Counted from the first letter of the stretch, positions 1 to 7,254 are shown. The stretch: DNA of 9,776 nt from an uncultured Campylobacter sp. (GCF_937997465.1 NZ_CALKTQ010000098.1:1-9776), one strand, 5' to 3'. Notes: a model not told the origin generated them from the sequence alone. Translations and numbers: made by a program.

Positions 1-1668
1 CTTAGCAAATTTGGGGGCGGTATCGGCTGGGACTGGTGCAAGGTGCGCGCTATGGGAGGCAGCATCGACGGACATAAAAACGCGGCCGGCGGCATCATCC
101 CGTTTCTAAAAGTTACGAACGACATCGCCGTCGCCGTCGATCAGCTAGGCACGAGAAAAGGCGCGATAGCCGTCTACGTCGAGCCGTGGCACATGGACGT
201 GAGCGATTTCCTCGATCTACGCAAAAACTCGGGCGAGGAGCGCCGCAGAGCGCATGAGCTATTCCCTGCGCTTTGGATAAACGACCTTTTCATGAAGCGC
301 GTCAAAGAAAACGCTCGCTGGACCCTCTTTGATCCAGCAGAGGTTACCGATCTGTGCGATCTATACGGCGAAGCATTCGAGGCTCGCTATCTAGCATACG
401 AAAACGACGAAAAGATCCAAAAAAACGTCGTCATGGCAAAGGAGCTGTGGAAGAAAATTTTAACTAGCTATTTTGAATCGGGCATGCCGTTTTTGTGCTT
501 TAAAGATAACGCAAACAAAGCCAATCCAAACGACCACGACGGCATAATCAGAAGCTCAAATTTATGCACCGAAATTTTCCAAAATACACAACCAAACTAC
601 TACAAGATCAAGATCACGTTTGATAACGGCTCCGAGCGGCTATTTGACGAAGAAGAAGACGTCACGGTCGATAGCGGTATAACCAAAAAAGCCAAAAAAC
701 TAAGCGCACTCGATAGCATCGACGGCGAGCAAATTTTCATCGTCGAAAAAGAAAGCGTCGAGGGCAAAACCGCCGTGTGCAACCTCGCGAGTATAAATTT
801 AAGCAAAATCAACAAAAAAGAGGACATCGAGCGCGTCGTGCCGATCGCCGTACGCATGCTAGATAACGTCATCGATCTAAATTTCTACCCGCACAAAAAA
901 GTCAAACACACCAACCTAGCATCCCGCTCGATCGGCCTTGGCGTTATGGGCGAGGCGCAGATGCTAGCCGAGCGCGGCGTGAAATGGGGCAGCTACGAGC
1001 ACCTAGCGCTCATCGATAGCGTGATGGAAAACATAAGCTACAACGCCATCTACGCCAGCTCAAATTTGGCAGTAGAAAAGGGCGTTTATCCACTCTTTGA
1101 AGGCTCAAAGTGGAGCAGGGGAGTGATGCCTATCGACACGGCAAACGCAAACGCCAAAGCGCTTCTAAACGACAGAGGCGGGCTGTTTGACGAGAACGCC
1201 TGCGACTGGAGCAAACTGCGCGAAAAGGTCAAAAAAGACGGTATGCGAAACGGCTATCTGATGGCGATCGCGCCGACGTCGAGCATCAGCATACTCGTAG
1301 GCACCACGCAGACGATCGAGCCCGTGTATAAGCGCAAGTGGTTTGAGCACAATCTAAGCGGCATGATACCAAACGTCGTGCCGAATCTCAGCCCTGAGAC
1401 GTGGCAGTTCTATACGCCTGCCTATGAACTAGATCAGCGCGTGCTCGTGCGTGCCGGCGCCATCCGCCAAAAGTGGATCGACCAGGGCCAGAGCCTAAAT
1501 ATTTTCATGAGCCTAGACAAAGCTAGCGGCGGCTATCTGAGCGAAATTTACACGCTTGCGTGGCAGCTAGGGCTAAAATCGACCTACTATCTACGCTCCG
1601 AAAGCCCCGATAGCGAGAAGCTAAACAACGTCACAGACCGCTCAATCGAATGCGAAGGGTGTCAGTAA
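1..1668 (+). CDS. nrdA: Ribonucleoside-diphosphate reductase alpha subunit, class Ia (5' end outside window)
   Basis: This is the catalytic large subunit of aerobic class Ia ribonucleotide reductase, which reduces ribonucleoside diphosphates to deoxy forms in the cytoplasm together with the radical-bearing NrdB. The frame is open from base 1 (an internal GTG at 43 is not a start), so 555 C-terminal residues are visible and roughly the first 230 are missing, including the ATP-cone and the first redox cysteine. Visible landmarks, numbered from the first complete codon, are the active-site motif SSNLCTEI (Asn187, Cys189, Glu191), the second redox cysteine in AVCNLASINL (Cys260), the radical-transfer tyrosine pair in TYYLR (529-530), and the C-terminal shuttle pair CEGC at the extreme end. 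Between Cys189 and Cys260 there are 71 residues where E. coli NrdA has 23, an insertion I believe is normal in Campylobacter and Helicobacter enzymes. No nrdB is visible nearby. Family assignment is secure. Confidence 0.96.
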   Translation, partial: LSKFGGGIGWDWCKVRAMGGSIDGHKNAAGGIIPFLKVTNDIAVAVDQLGTRKGAIAVYVEPWHMDVSDFLDLRKNSGEERRRAHELFPALWINDLFMKRVKENARWTLFDPAEVTDLCDLYGEAFEARYLAYENDEKIQKNVVMAKELWKKILTSYFESGMPFLCFKDNANKANPNDHDGIIRSSNLCTEIFQNTQPNYYKIKITFDNGSERLFDEEEDVTVDSGITKKAKKLSALDSIDGEQIFIVEKESVEGKTAVCNLASINLSKINKKEDIERVVPIAVRMLDNVIDLNFYPHKKVKHTNLASRSIGLGVMGEAQMLAERGVKWGSYEHLALIDSVMENISYNAIYASSNLAVEKGVYPLFEGSKWSRGVMPIDTANANAKALLNDRGGLFDENACDWSKLREKVKKDGMRNGYLMAIAPTSSISILVGTTQTIEPVYKRKWFEHNLSGMIPNVVPNLSPETWQFYTPAYELDQRVLVRAGAIRQKWIDQGQSLNIFMSLDKASGGYLSEIYTLAWQLGLKSTYYLRSESPDSEKLNNVTDRSIECEGCQ

Positions 1669-1742
1669 AATTTATTCGCCGCGCTAGAATTTACGCTCGC
1701 AGATAGATGGCGAAAACGGCGTGAAAGAGTATTTTAGAAAGT

Positions 1743-1857
1743 AAATTTGACGGGCGAATTTAAGCCCCGATCTTAAATGTCAAATTTAAGCGAAACGGCT
1801 TGGCTTTTGGCGTTAAATTTGACGCCAAATTTAACCCTGCGCCGCATCAAATTTGAC
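1743..1857. repeat. Cluster of AAATTTGAC words and short inverted repeats between nrdA and the next gene
   Basis: The word AAATTTGAC occurs at 1743-1751, 1815-1823 and 1849-1857, and in reverse (GTCAAATTT) at 1779-1787. This gives four copies in 115 bases, and a further copy lies inside the next gene at 2240-2248. The sequence CTTAAAT at 1772-1778 can pair with ATTTAAG on either side (1758-1764 or 1784-1790), so two small hairpins are mutually exclusive. What is seen is the repetition; any function is unknown. It may simply reflect the strong AAATTT bias of these genomes. Confidence 0.55.
1806..1829 (+). terminator. Possible stem-loop after nrdA (weak terminator candidate)
   Basis: TTTGGCGT (1806-1813) and ACGCCAAA (1822-1829) form a perfect 8-bp stem with an 8-base loop, followed by TTTAAC. 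The stem has a GC core, but the downstream T run is only three bases long and the hairpin lies about 140 bases after the nrdA stop, so a terminator role is uncertain. An alternative pairing GTTAAATTT/AAATTTAAC (1812-1820 with 1827-1835) competes with it. Confidence 0.25.
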
Positions 1858-1894
1858 CGCACGCATAAAAGCAAATTTATCAAAAAGGCAAAAT

Positions 1895-2731
1895 ATGAAA
1901 ATAGCCGTAAACGGCGCAAGCGGATTTATCGGCGGCGAGCTTTGCAGATTTTTTAGGGCCCAAGGTCACGAGGTCGTAGCCATACCGCGAGCTGTCTACG
2001 CCGACAAAGTCGCGCTCAAAAATCTCATCGGCGGCTGCGATGCGGTTATAAATTTAGCGGGTGCTTCTATCGCCGCAAGGTGGAGCGAGGCCTATAAAAA
2101 GCGTCTTCGCGCAAGCAGGATAGAGACGACTCGCGCGCTAGTCGGCGCGATAAACGAGCTAGAAAATCCGCCATTTTTCATCAGCGCTTCGGCTATCGGC
2201 ATCTACGAAAATGGCCTTGGTCACGACGAGAGCTCGGTCAAATTTGACCGCGGATTTTTGGGCGAGCTAGCATGCGAGTGGGAGAGCGAGGCCGCCAAAG
2301 CGCGGACGCAAACGGCGATATTTCGCCTAGGCGTGGCGCTGGGTCGAGGCGGCGCGCTGGCTAAGATGTTGCCGGCATTCAGGCTCGGTCTTGGCGGCAA
2401 GATCGGTAGCGGCGAGCAGGCGTTTTGCTGGATTCACATCGCTGATTTGCTAGAGGCATTTAAATTTACCTTGCAAAACCGCCAAAGCGGCGTTTTTAAT
2501 CTCGTTTCGCCGCAACCTAGCACAAACGGCGAATTTACTAAAATTTTAGGCGAGGTTTTGGGGCGACCGACGTTTTTTAAAGTGCCTAAATTTGCGTTAA
2601 ATTTGATGTTTGGCAAGGGATCCGTCGTGCTGCTTGAGGGTGCGAAAGTCTATCCGCAAGCCTTGATAAAAAGCGGATTTAGCTTTAAATTTAGCGATCT
2701 AAAAACCGCGCTTGAGGATGTTTTGAGATAA
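1895..2731 (+). CDS. TIGR01777-family NAD(P)-binding epimerase-like protein (YfcH type)
   Basis: This is a 278-residue cytoplasmic protein of the extended short-chain dehydrogenase/reductase superfamily, TIGR01777 branch (E. coli YfcH and relatives), whose substrate is generally not known. It opens with a Rossmann dinucleotide-binding motif, NGASGFIGGEL (GxxGxxG at residues 7-13). Family signatures follow: NLAGASI at 53-59, then W-S-E-x-Y-K-x-R-L-R-x-S-R-I-x-T-T-R at about 63-80, SASAIGIY at 97-104, RLGVALGRGGALAKMLP, a GLGGKIGSGEQ stretch, and WIHIADL at 179-185. The C-terminal third matches the family's closing domain. The frame is open back to 1853, but the ATG at 1895 is preferred because AAAAAGG (1882-1888) lies six bases upstream and the Rossmann strand begins immediately. 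It stands alone: 226 bases after nrdA and converging on the GTPase gene. A 16-bp palindrome lies inside the gene at 2235-2250. Confidence 0.88.
   Translation: MKIAVNGASGFIGGELCRFFRAQGHEVVAIPRAVYADKVALKNLIGGCDAVINLAGASIAARWSEAYKKRLRASRIETTRALVGAINELENPPFFISASAIGIYENGLGHDESSVKFDRGFLGELACEWESEAAKARTQTAIFRLGVALGRGGALAKMLPAFRLGLGGKIGSGEQAFCWIHIADLLEAFKFTLQNRQSGVFNLVSPQPSTNGEFTKILGEVLGRPTFFKVPKFALNLMFGKGSVVLLEGAKVYPQALIKSGFSFKFSDLKTALEDVLR
2235..2250. repeat. 16-bp perfect palindrome inside the epimerase-like gene
   Basis: CGGTCAAATTTGACCG is its own reverse complement. Bases 2238-2251 repeat exactly (14 bases) at 1847-1860, just upstream of the same gene. Both copies contain the AAATTTGAC word that clusters in the preceding gap. 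Function is unknown; a protein-binding site or plain word bias are both possible. Confidence 0.5.
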
Positions 2732-2755
2732 CGTTTTAAAGTAAAACAAATTACC

Positions 2756-2855
2756 TAAAGGACTTTTCAATGGCAAACTATACACTACATACAATCCTAG
2801 CGTAGTGATAAATTCCGGAAATTTACCGCAAGAGTTCGAGTCAACTTGTGTTTAA
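2756..2855 (+). pseudogene. Possible gene remnant with intact ribosome binding site but early stop
   Basis: TAAAGGA at 2756-2762 is followed seven bases later by ATG at 2770, a convincing translation start. However, that frame codes only 11 residues (MANYTLHTILA) before TAG at 2803-2805. The frame one base back stays open from before the ATG to TAA at 2853-2855 and reads YTTYNPSVVINSG and onward for about 28 residues. A single frameshift near 2780 would join the two, which suggests the eroded 5' end of a gene, or a very short leader peptide. I do not recognise the sequence. The match between a good start and the neighbouring frame could be chance. Confidence 0.22.
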
Positions 2856-2930
2856 ATTTAATGTTTGGCGGCGGTATTCTATCGTTTTTATAAAGTCATG
2901 CTGCATCGTCGTTCAAAATACACACAAGTT
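2843..2930. repeat. 9-bp inverted repeat spanning the convergent gap
   Basis: AACTTGTGT at 2843-2851 and ACACAAGTT at 2922-2930 are exact inverted copies with 70 bases between them. The right arm ends six bases before the stop codon of the minus-strand GTPase gene. The pair could be the ends of a small decayed mobile element or a long-range hairpin in a transcript. No target duplication is evident to me, so this is recorded as a structure only. Confidence 0.3.
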
Positions 2931-2936
2931 TACCCT

Positions 2937-4691
2937 CTATGCCCTGAAAAGTTCGGTCGAGAAAGCGCTTTCATCTATCCCTCGCCCGATGAAGACCAAA
3001 AAATTATCGCAGCGTTTGCGGTCGCTAAAAGGCGTTATCTCAAATTTGCCGCCTACGAACTGCACGACGTATTGCGCTTCATCATCTTTGAAGCTTGCAA
3101 GCCCCTTTATGCGGTAAAAATTTTCCGGTATGTCGCTCATAAATTTGATGAAATTTTGCCTATCGATGCCCTCGGGAAGGTCTTTTTTAAACGAGACTAT
3201 CCCCTCGTCTTCGTGCGTAGTATGCATTTTGCCCTCGAGCAGGACGGACGCCATATAGGAGGTGTCGCTTTGGCGGTAGAGCAGATAGTTTGGATTTAGC
3301 TCGGCGCCAACCGTTTCGAATATCTCGGTGCAGCGGTTGTTTTGGATCAAAGCTTGTCGTATCCGCTCCTTTTGCTCGCTCGAGATCAGATCGATTTTAT
3401 TGAGCACTATGACATCGGCGGCCTTGATCTGCTCGAGCATTATTTTTGATCTGCCGCGCTCTTTTAAAAAATTCGCCCCATCGACGACTGTGACGATGGC
3501 GCATAGATTGACCGCGTCTTTTATCTCGTTTAGCTCGCTTAAGATATTGAAAGGATTGGCGACGCCGGTGGTTTCAAGCACGATGCTGTCGGGCTTTTTG
3601 GGCTTGAGCTGCGAGATCGCGAGCTTGATCTGCCCCGCCATGGAGCAGCAAACGCACCCCTCGTCGATCTCTACGAGCGCGTATTTGGCGTCCAGCAGCG
3701 CGCCGTCGAGGCCGATCTTACCGATCTCGTTTTGGATGATGCCTGTAAATCTATTTTGCGCCGTTTCGTGCTCGATGAAATTTTGAATAAATTTCGTCTT
3801 GCCCGAGCCCAGATAACCGGTGATGATGAAAAAATTCGGCCGCTCGCCGCCTTGCATAAAAATTTGCTTTTTATCCTCTTTGGCTAAGCGCAGCAAAAAT
3901 TTAAACAAAGGCGCCGAGCCTGGCAGCTTCTTAAAGGATTTATCGTTAAATTTAAAGCATCCGTCACCCGCGTCCTCGCCGTAGATTAAATTTACAAAAA
4001 TTTCGCCGCAGAGCGGATCTGCTTTGATTTCTAAGTTGCGCTCTTTGTCGTAGATCACGGCGCGAGCCGCTTTTTTGTAAATTTCAAAGCTCTCGTAGCG
4101 CGGCTCGTAAATTTTGCAAAGCGCGATATGCAAAAAGTTCATAAACGCAAGCGATACCCTAAAGCAGGGGAAATTTTTATCGAGCCCCTCTTTTGCGATG
4201 ATCTGCTTGCCCTCTACGCACACGCCGTCCTTTGCGTACGACCTATCTCTGGGCTTTGTTTTAAAAGATAGCGCTATGCCTCGCTCTTGCGGCTTTAAGT
4301 AGATCGTAGCGACGCAGAAATTATTTAAAAGCTCCTCGTGCGCGGAGAAATTTCGCACCTTTGCCAAAAAGTCCGGCTCCCCAGCCAAAACGGCTTCAAA
4401 AAGTGAGACGCTACCGAGCAGTTCGTCGTTTGCGGAGGGAAAATAATAAAGCTCAAATACGCCTGCGCCATCTTTCACCTCTCGCAAAACGATGCCGTAA
4501 ATTCCGCTATAAAAGCCAAATTTTATGCTCCAGCATTCATTAAAATAGTTCCCCTTATACATCCCCTGATACCTGCTTGAGGATTTTACGTCGCTATCGT
4601 AAAGAGATTTCATCAATATACATCTCATAAGCGATCTGTAATCCTCAAACGAGTATTTAAATTTCAAAGGGAAAATATCTTGAAATTCCAT
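2937..4691 (-). CDS. CobW/COG0523 metal-chaperone GTPase with unrecognised N-terminal half
   Basis: This is a 584-residue cytoplasmic protein. From about residue 286 it is a G3E-type GTPase: Walker A GYLGSGKT (292-299), the family's metal-binding motif GCVCC (Cys346, 348, 349), ETTGVANP (373-380) in place of the usual ESTG/ETSG, and NKID (431-434). A CobW C-terminal domain runs from about 477 to 580 and includes HTTHEDEGIVS and NFYRIKG. Such proteins use GTP hydrolysis to deliver or buffer Zn, Co, Ni or Fe; the metal here cannot be told. Ordinary members have roughly 320-400 residues, so the first 285 are extra. They resemble no family I know and contain about eight scattered cysteines. A TTG at 4703 would add four residues, but the ATG at 4691 is preferred because GGA (in TTTGGATAAAAAC) lies seven bases upstream. 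It follows the hydrolase stop by four bases, so the two are surely co-transcribed. The hydrolase may be its metal client, by inference. Confidence 0.9.
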   Translation of the reverse strand: MEFQDIFPLKFKYSFEDYRSLMRCILMKSLYDSDVKSSSRYQGMYKGNYFNECWSIKFGFYSGIYGIVLREVKDGAGVFELYYFPSANDELLGSVSLFEAVLAGEPDFLAKVRNFSAHEELLNNFCVATIYLKPQERGIALSFKTKPRDRSYAKDGVCVEGKQIIAKEGLDKNFPCFRVSLAFMNFLHIALCKIYEPRYESFEIYKKAARAVIYDKERNLEIKADPLCGEIFVNLIYGEDAGDGCFKFNDKSFKKLPGSAPLFKFLLRLAKEDKKQIFMQGGERPNFFIITGYLGSGKTKFIQNFIEHETAQNRFTGIIQNEIGKIGLDGALLDAKYALVEIDEGCVCCSMAGQIKLAISQLKPKKPDSIVLETTGVANPFNILSELNEIKDAVNLCAIVTVVDGANFLKERGRSKIMLEQIKAADVIVLNKIDLISSEQKERIRQALIQNNRCTEIFETVGAELNPNYLLYRQSDTSYMASVLLEGKMHTTHEDEGIVSFKKDLPEGIDRQNFIKFMSDIPENFYRIKGLASFKDDEAQYVVQFVGGKFEITPFSDRKRCDNFLVFIGRGIDESAFSTELFRA

Positions 4692-4695
4692 GTTT

Positions 4696-5847
4696 TTATC
4701 CAAATTTAACCTTGTCGCCGTTGCCCAGATAATCGGATGTTTTGGTTCTAAATCTAGCCGTGCCCTTTACGATCGGATAGCCCTCGCGGACGAATTTTTG
4801 CACGGTCAGCAGACCCGTGCAGTGGTTGCACGCCATGACCTGGTAGTTCCATCTTTTCAGCCCGATAACCAGATCGTCGTATTTTGGATCCCAGTCGTCA
4901 AACGGCGAGATATGAAGTCCGCCGTAAAGCCCGTAGAGTTGGTCGTTGTCGTACTTAAGCTCCTTATGTGCGGAGTCCGAAAAAGTAATGATGCCTTGAT
5001 GGCAGCAGCCCGTGATACTCACAAGACCTTTGTCTTTGACGTTTACGAAGATCGACTGTTCGCCAAAAACTCTCGTAATGATAGGGCAGTCGTAGCAAAA
5101 CGTACACATTCCGGGCTCAATCTCGTTTCTACCCTTTTTAAACACTACAAGCTCGCCTTTATGGCCTGAATCTTTGATATATTGTCTGCCTTCTGGATAA
5201 AAGCCCTCGTGGATGATGATTCTGATGTCGGGCTTATACTTTAAAACGACGGGTAAAGCCCAAAAGTGATCGTAGTGCTCGTGCGACATTATGAGAGTGT
5301 CAATCTCGCCGCTTTGCAGCATCTTATCGATTCCTTCTCGCTTAAAGCACTCGTGCATCCACTTATATGACCAGCCGCAATCAAGCAGATATTTTTTCTT
5401 TTCGCCGTTTAGACGCTCTATCTCTATCAAGGCGGAGTAGCCGCCAGCGTTATCGGGATTTACGGAGAGTTTTTTGGTTGCCTCCCACGCCTCATCTATT
5501 TTATCCGGCAGAAGATGTTTGATTTGCGAAATTCCCTCCTCGTAGCTTCCTTTGGCAAGCCCTTTGCCGTTACCAAACGGCGGCCAGTTAAATAGATATT
5601 GATTAACGAGCAGTCCACCTGCACCTTTTATATCTCCCATCAGCATCGAGTTGTCAAACCAGCTCGTTTCGGAGATATTAGTAACCTCGACGCTTTTAAT
5701 CGCGCCGAAATCGGTCATCTTTCGCACTTCATCCGGAAGAAAAAATTCTCTCGCAGGAGAGTATGAAAACACTCCCATCGATGCGAGCGCACCAAGTCCT
5801 ATTCCCGCCGCACCGCCTTTTATAAAATCTCTTCTAGCTTCATTCAT
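4696..5847 (-). CDS. Tat-exported metallo-beta-lactamase-fold hydrolase (COG1237-like)
   Basis: This is a 383-residue protein beginning with a twin-arginine signal, ARRDFIKGG (Arg5-Arg6), followed by a Gly/Ala-rich hydrophobic stretch to about residue 32, so it should fold with its metal in the cytoplasm and work in the periplasm. The metallo-beta-lactamase signature is SHEHYDH (His189, His191, Asp193, His194). Later ligands are likely His283 in GCCHQG and His312 in YGGLHISPF. The order VTNISETSWFDN, LLDCGWS, SHEHYDH, GCCHQG, GGLH resembles COG1237, the group that includes the archaeal dihydropterin-linked ribofuranosyl-aminobenzene phosphate synthase, but those are normally cytoplasmic, so substrate transfer from that annotation is unsafe. 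Nine cysteines are present, including C-x2-C-x2-C at 248-254, a CC pair at 281-282 and CNHC at 340-343, many for an exported protein. AAGGA lies six or seven bases before the ATG. It sits 10 bases after the membrane protein gene and 4 before the GTPase gene. Confidence 0.88.
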   Translation of the reverse strand: MNEARRDFIKGGAAGIGLGALASMGVFSYSPAREFFLPDEVRKMTDFGAIKSVEVTNISETSWFDNSMLMGDIKGAGGLLVNQYLFNWPPFGNGKGLAKGSYEEGISQIKHLLPDKIDEAWEATKKLSVNPDNAGGYSALIEIERLNGEKKKYLLDCGWSYKWMHECFKREGIDKMLQSGEIDTLIMSHEHYDHFWALPVVLKYKPDIRIIIHEGFYPEGRQYIKDSGHKGELVVFKKGRNEIEPGMCTFCYDCPIITRVFGEQSIFVNVKDKGLVSITGCCHQGIITFSDSAHKELKYDNDQLYGLYGGLHISPFDDWDPKYDDLVIGLKRWNYQVMACNHCTGLLTVQKFVREGYPIVKGTARFRTKTSDYLGNGDKVKFG

Positions 5848-5857
5848 CTCAGATCCT

Positions 5858-7249
5858 TTATTTAAAAATTGTAAGCATATTGCCCACGGCAGGCGCTAGA
5901 TAAACTACGGCGAGATAGATGATCACGCCTATGATAAAGCCCACTACCAAGCCTTTGATGGAATTTTTATTTCCAAAATCATCTTCCTCGCCTGCTTCCT
6001 CTGCTTCCTCTTTCTTGCCTGCAAGCTTCCAGCCCGGCCAGCCGTCCATAAACCAGTAATTTATCAGCATTACATTGATAAACCAGATCATCGGAATCAT
6101 AGGGAATTGTTGCGGGTGCGAAAAGCCCTTTTGAGTACCTAGCAAAAAGTGCGAGACTTGATAATAGACATAGTATAGGACGATAGCTGCTACCATGCTT
6201 ATGATCGTTCTAAGAAGGATATTGACGGGCTTTGAAAATTTATTAACCGCATTGTTGCAGTAAAATTTAATAAACAGCACCGGCACCAGCCAAAATATAG
6301 CTATCTCACCTACGTGCAGCCATCGCCAATCGGGCGCGAAGAGCCTCCTGTCGCCTCTAATATGCACGCCCCAGATGAGTTCTTGTAGATAGTAAAAGAA
6401 GAATGAAAAGCAAAATGCCATCGCTATAATGCCGAAAAACGACGCCGTCCTTCTAAGCCAATTTGTCTTAATAAGGCTAAAAGGATACCTCTCCCAGATA
6501 GTTTCATACACCCAGACCATAACGGTACAGCACATAATCCATGCGATATTGAAATTTCCGTGCACGGTATCGGCGAAATTATGCCACCAAGGCGGAGTAA
6601 TGGATGTGTACTTTTGCCACGGATCGAATAAAATTCCCATTTGCGAATGGAAAAATACGAAATACACGATCATACTTAGCAAAAAGGTCCAGATAAAAAC
6701 AGTAAAGCCTTTAACGGGCTGCTTTAGCTTCTGCCACGGCGAATTATCCGCAGCCACCACCCAAGAAGGACTTAGCCACGACGCGATAGCGGCAAACATC
6801 AAAATAGCCTGTGCCGAGTACTCAAGAGCGTAAAAATCAGTTATGCCAAGCTCAGCAAGCCTTCGCGGACTAAAATACGATATGGCAAGCTCGCCTAGAA
6901 TAAATTCGAAGAATATCTTTAAGAATACGAAGAAGGTAAAAAACACCATCACTGTAAAGATAATGCCCTTTTTCGCTGGCCCCGCCGTATAGAGCCACTC
7001 TCTTTTGAATGGCCAAAAGTTAAAAATATACGCGATCCAGATGATAACTACAAGTAGCCATCTGCACCACATATATCCCACGTAAGGGGTATACATCCTC
7101 ATCAGTCCCCTAGGATCTTGAAAGATCCACCACGATGCGTAAAACACTACAAACAAAAACAGAGTGTTTACAAGCACCGATGTGAGCGGAGAATATCTTC
7201 TAACAAGCTTCCGCTCCTCCAGATAAATTTTGTCTTCAGGTTCGCTCAT
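5858..7249 (-). CDS. Integral membrane protein with about 11 helices, family not recognised
   Basis: This is a 463-residue inner-membrane protein. Hydrophobic segments lie at about 22-42, 61-80, 95-118, 140-163, 181-200, 232-252, 270-290, 312-328, 344-365, 384-402 and 433-456. Positive residues (KREW, WQKLK, WLRR, NKFSK) fall on alternate loops, which supports a cytoplasmic N-terminus and a periplasmic C-terminus. The predicted periplasmic loops hold most of the notable residues: FHSQMG, then PPWWHNFADTVHGN (His223, Asp227, His230) between helices 5 and 6, WGVHIRGD and PDWRWLH between 7 and 8, and HFLLGTQKGFSHPQ after 9. A cytoplasmic linker at 411-430 is strongly acidic (KKEEAEEAGEEDDFG). 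It could be a transporter, a cofactor-binding enzyme or a membrane anchor; I see no decisive motif. AGGAGG at 7255-7260 (minus strand) lies five bases before the ATG, and a TATAAT box lies upstream. It heads the apparent three-gene operon with the exported hydrolase and GTPase. Confidence 0.85.
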   Translation of the reverse strand: MSEPEDKIYLEERKLVRRYSPLTSVLVNTLFLFVVFYASWWIFQDPRGLMRMYTPYVGYMWCRWLLVVIIWIAYIFNFWPFKREWLYTAGPAKKGIIFTVMVFFTFFVFLKIFFEFILGELAISYFSPRRLAELGITDFYALEYSAQAILMFAAIASWLSPSWVVAADNSPWQKLKQPVKGFTVFIWTFLLSMIVYFVFFHSQMGILFDPWQKYTSITPPWWHNFADTVHGNFNIAWIMCCTVMVWVYETIWERYPFSLIKTNWLRRTASFFGIIAMAFCFSFFFYYLQELIWGVHIRGDRRLFAPDWRWLHVGEIAIFWLVPVLFIKFYCNNAVNKFSKPVNILLRTIISMVAAIVLYYVYYQVSHFLLGTQKGFSHPQQFPMIPMIWFINVMLINYWFMDGWPGWKLAGKKEEAEEAGEEDDFGNKNSIKGLVVGFIIGVIIYLAVVYLAPAVGNMLTIFK

Positions 7250-7254
7250 CGCTC

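Noticed and set aside
568..777. NrdA insertion as an intein
   Set aside because: At about 48 extra residues it is far too short, and the splice-junction residues and conserved intein blocks are absent.
1669..1740. Continuation of nrdA past its stop (23 open codons) as a read-through extension
   Set aside because: The protein already ends with the CEGC shuttle motif expected at the extreme C-terminus, so the open codons are chance.
1853..1894. Upstream start for the epimerase-like gene
   Set aside because: The extra 14 residues precede the Rossmann strand that normally begins the family, and the ATG at 1895 has AAAAAGG in the right place.
2865..3299. Open frames on the plus strand opposite the GTPase gene (also 3328-3786, 4114-4302 and 4361-4543)
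   Set aside because: They lie antisense to a gene with clear domain motifs and show low-complexity Ser/Leu/Ile-rich products typical of antisense shadows, with no ribosome binding sites of note.
4692..4703. TTG start four residues upstream for the GTPase
   Set aside because: The ATG at 4691 has a GGA-type ribosome binding site at the right distance, and the TTG would overlap the hydrolase gene without a better signal.
4690..5169. 159-residue plus-strand frame opposite the hydrolase gene
   Set aside because: It is antisense to conserved MBL motifs and has no recognisable domain; treated as a shadow.
5858..7249. Membrane protein as a PmoC/AmoC-type copper membrane monooxygenase subunit
   Set aside because: The Trp/His/Asp-rich loop looked suggestive, but the Asp-x3-His-x12-His copper-site pattern is not present (Asp227 and His230 are only three apart with no His 12-13 residues later).
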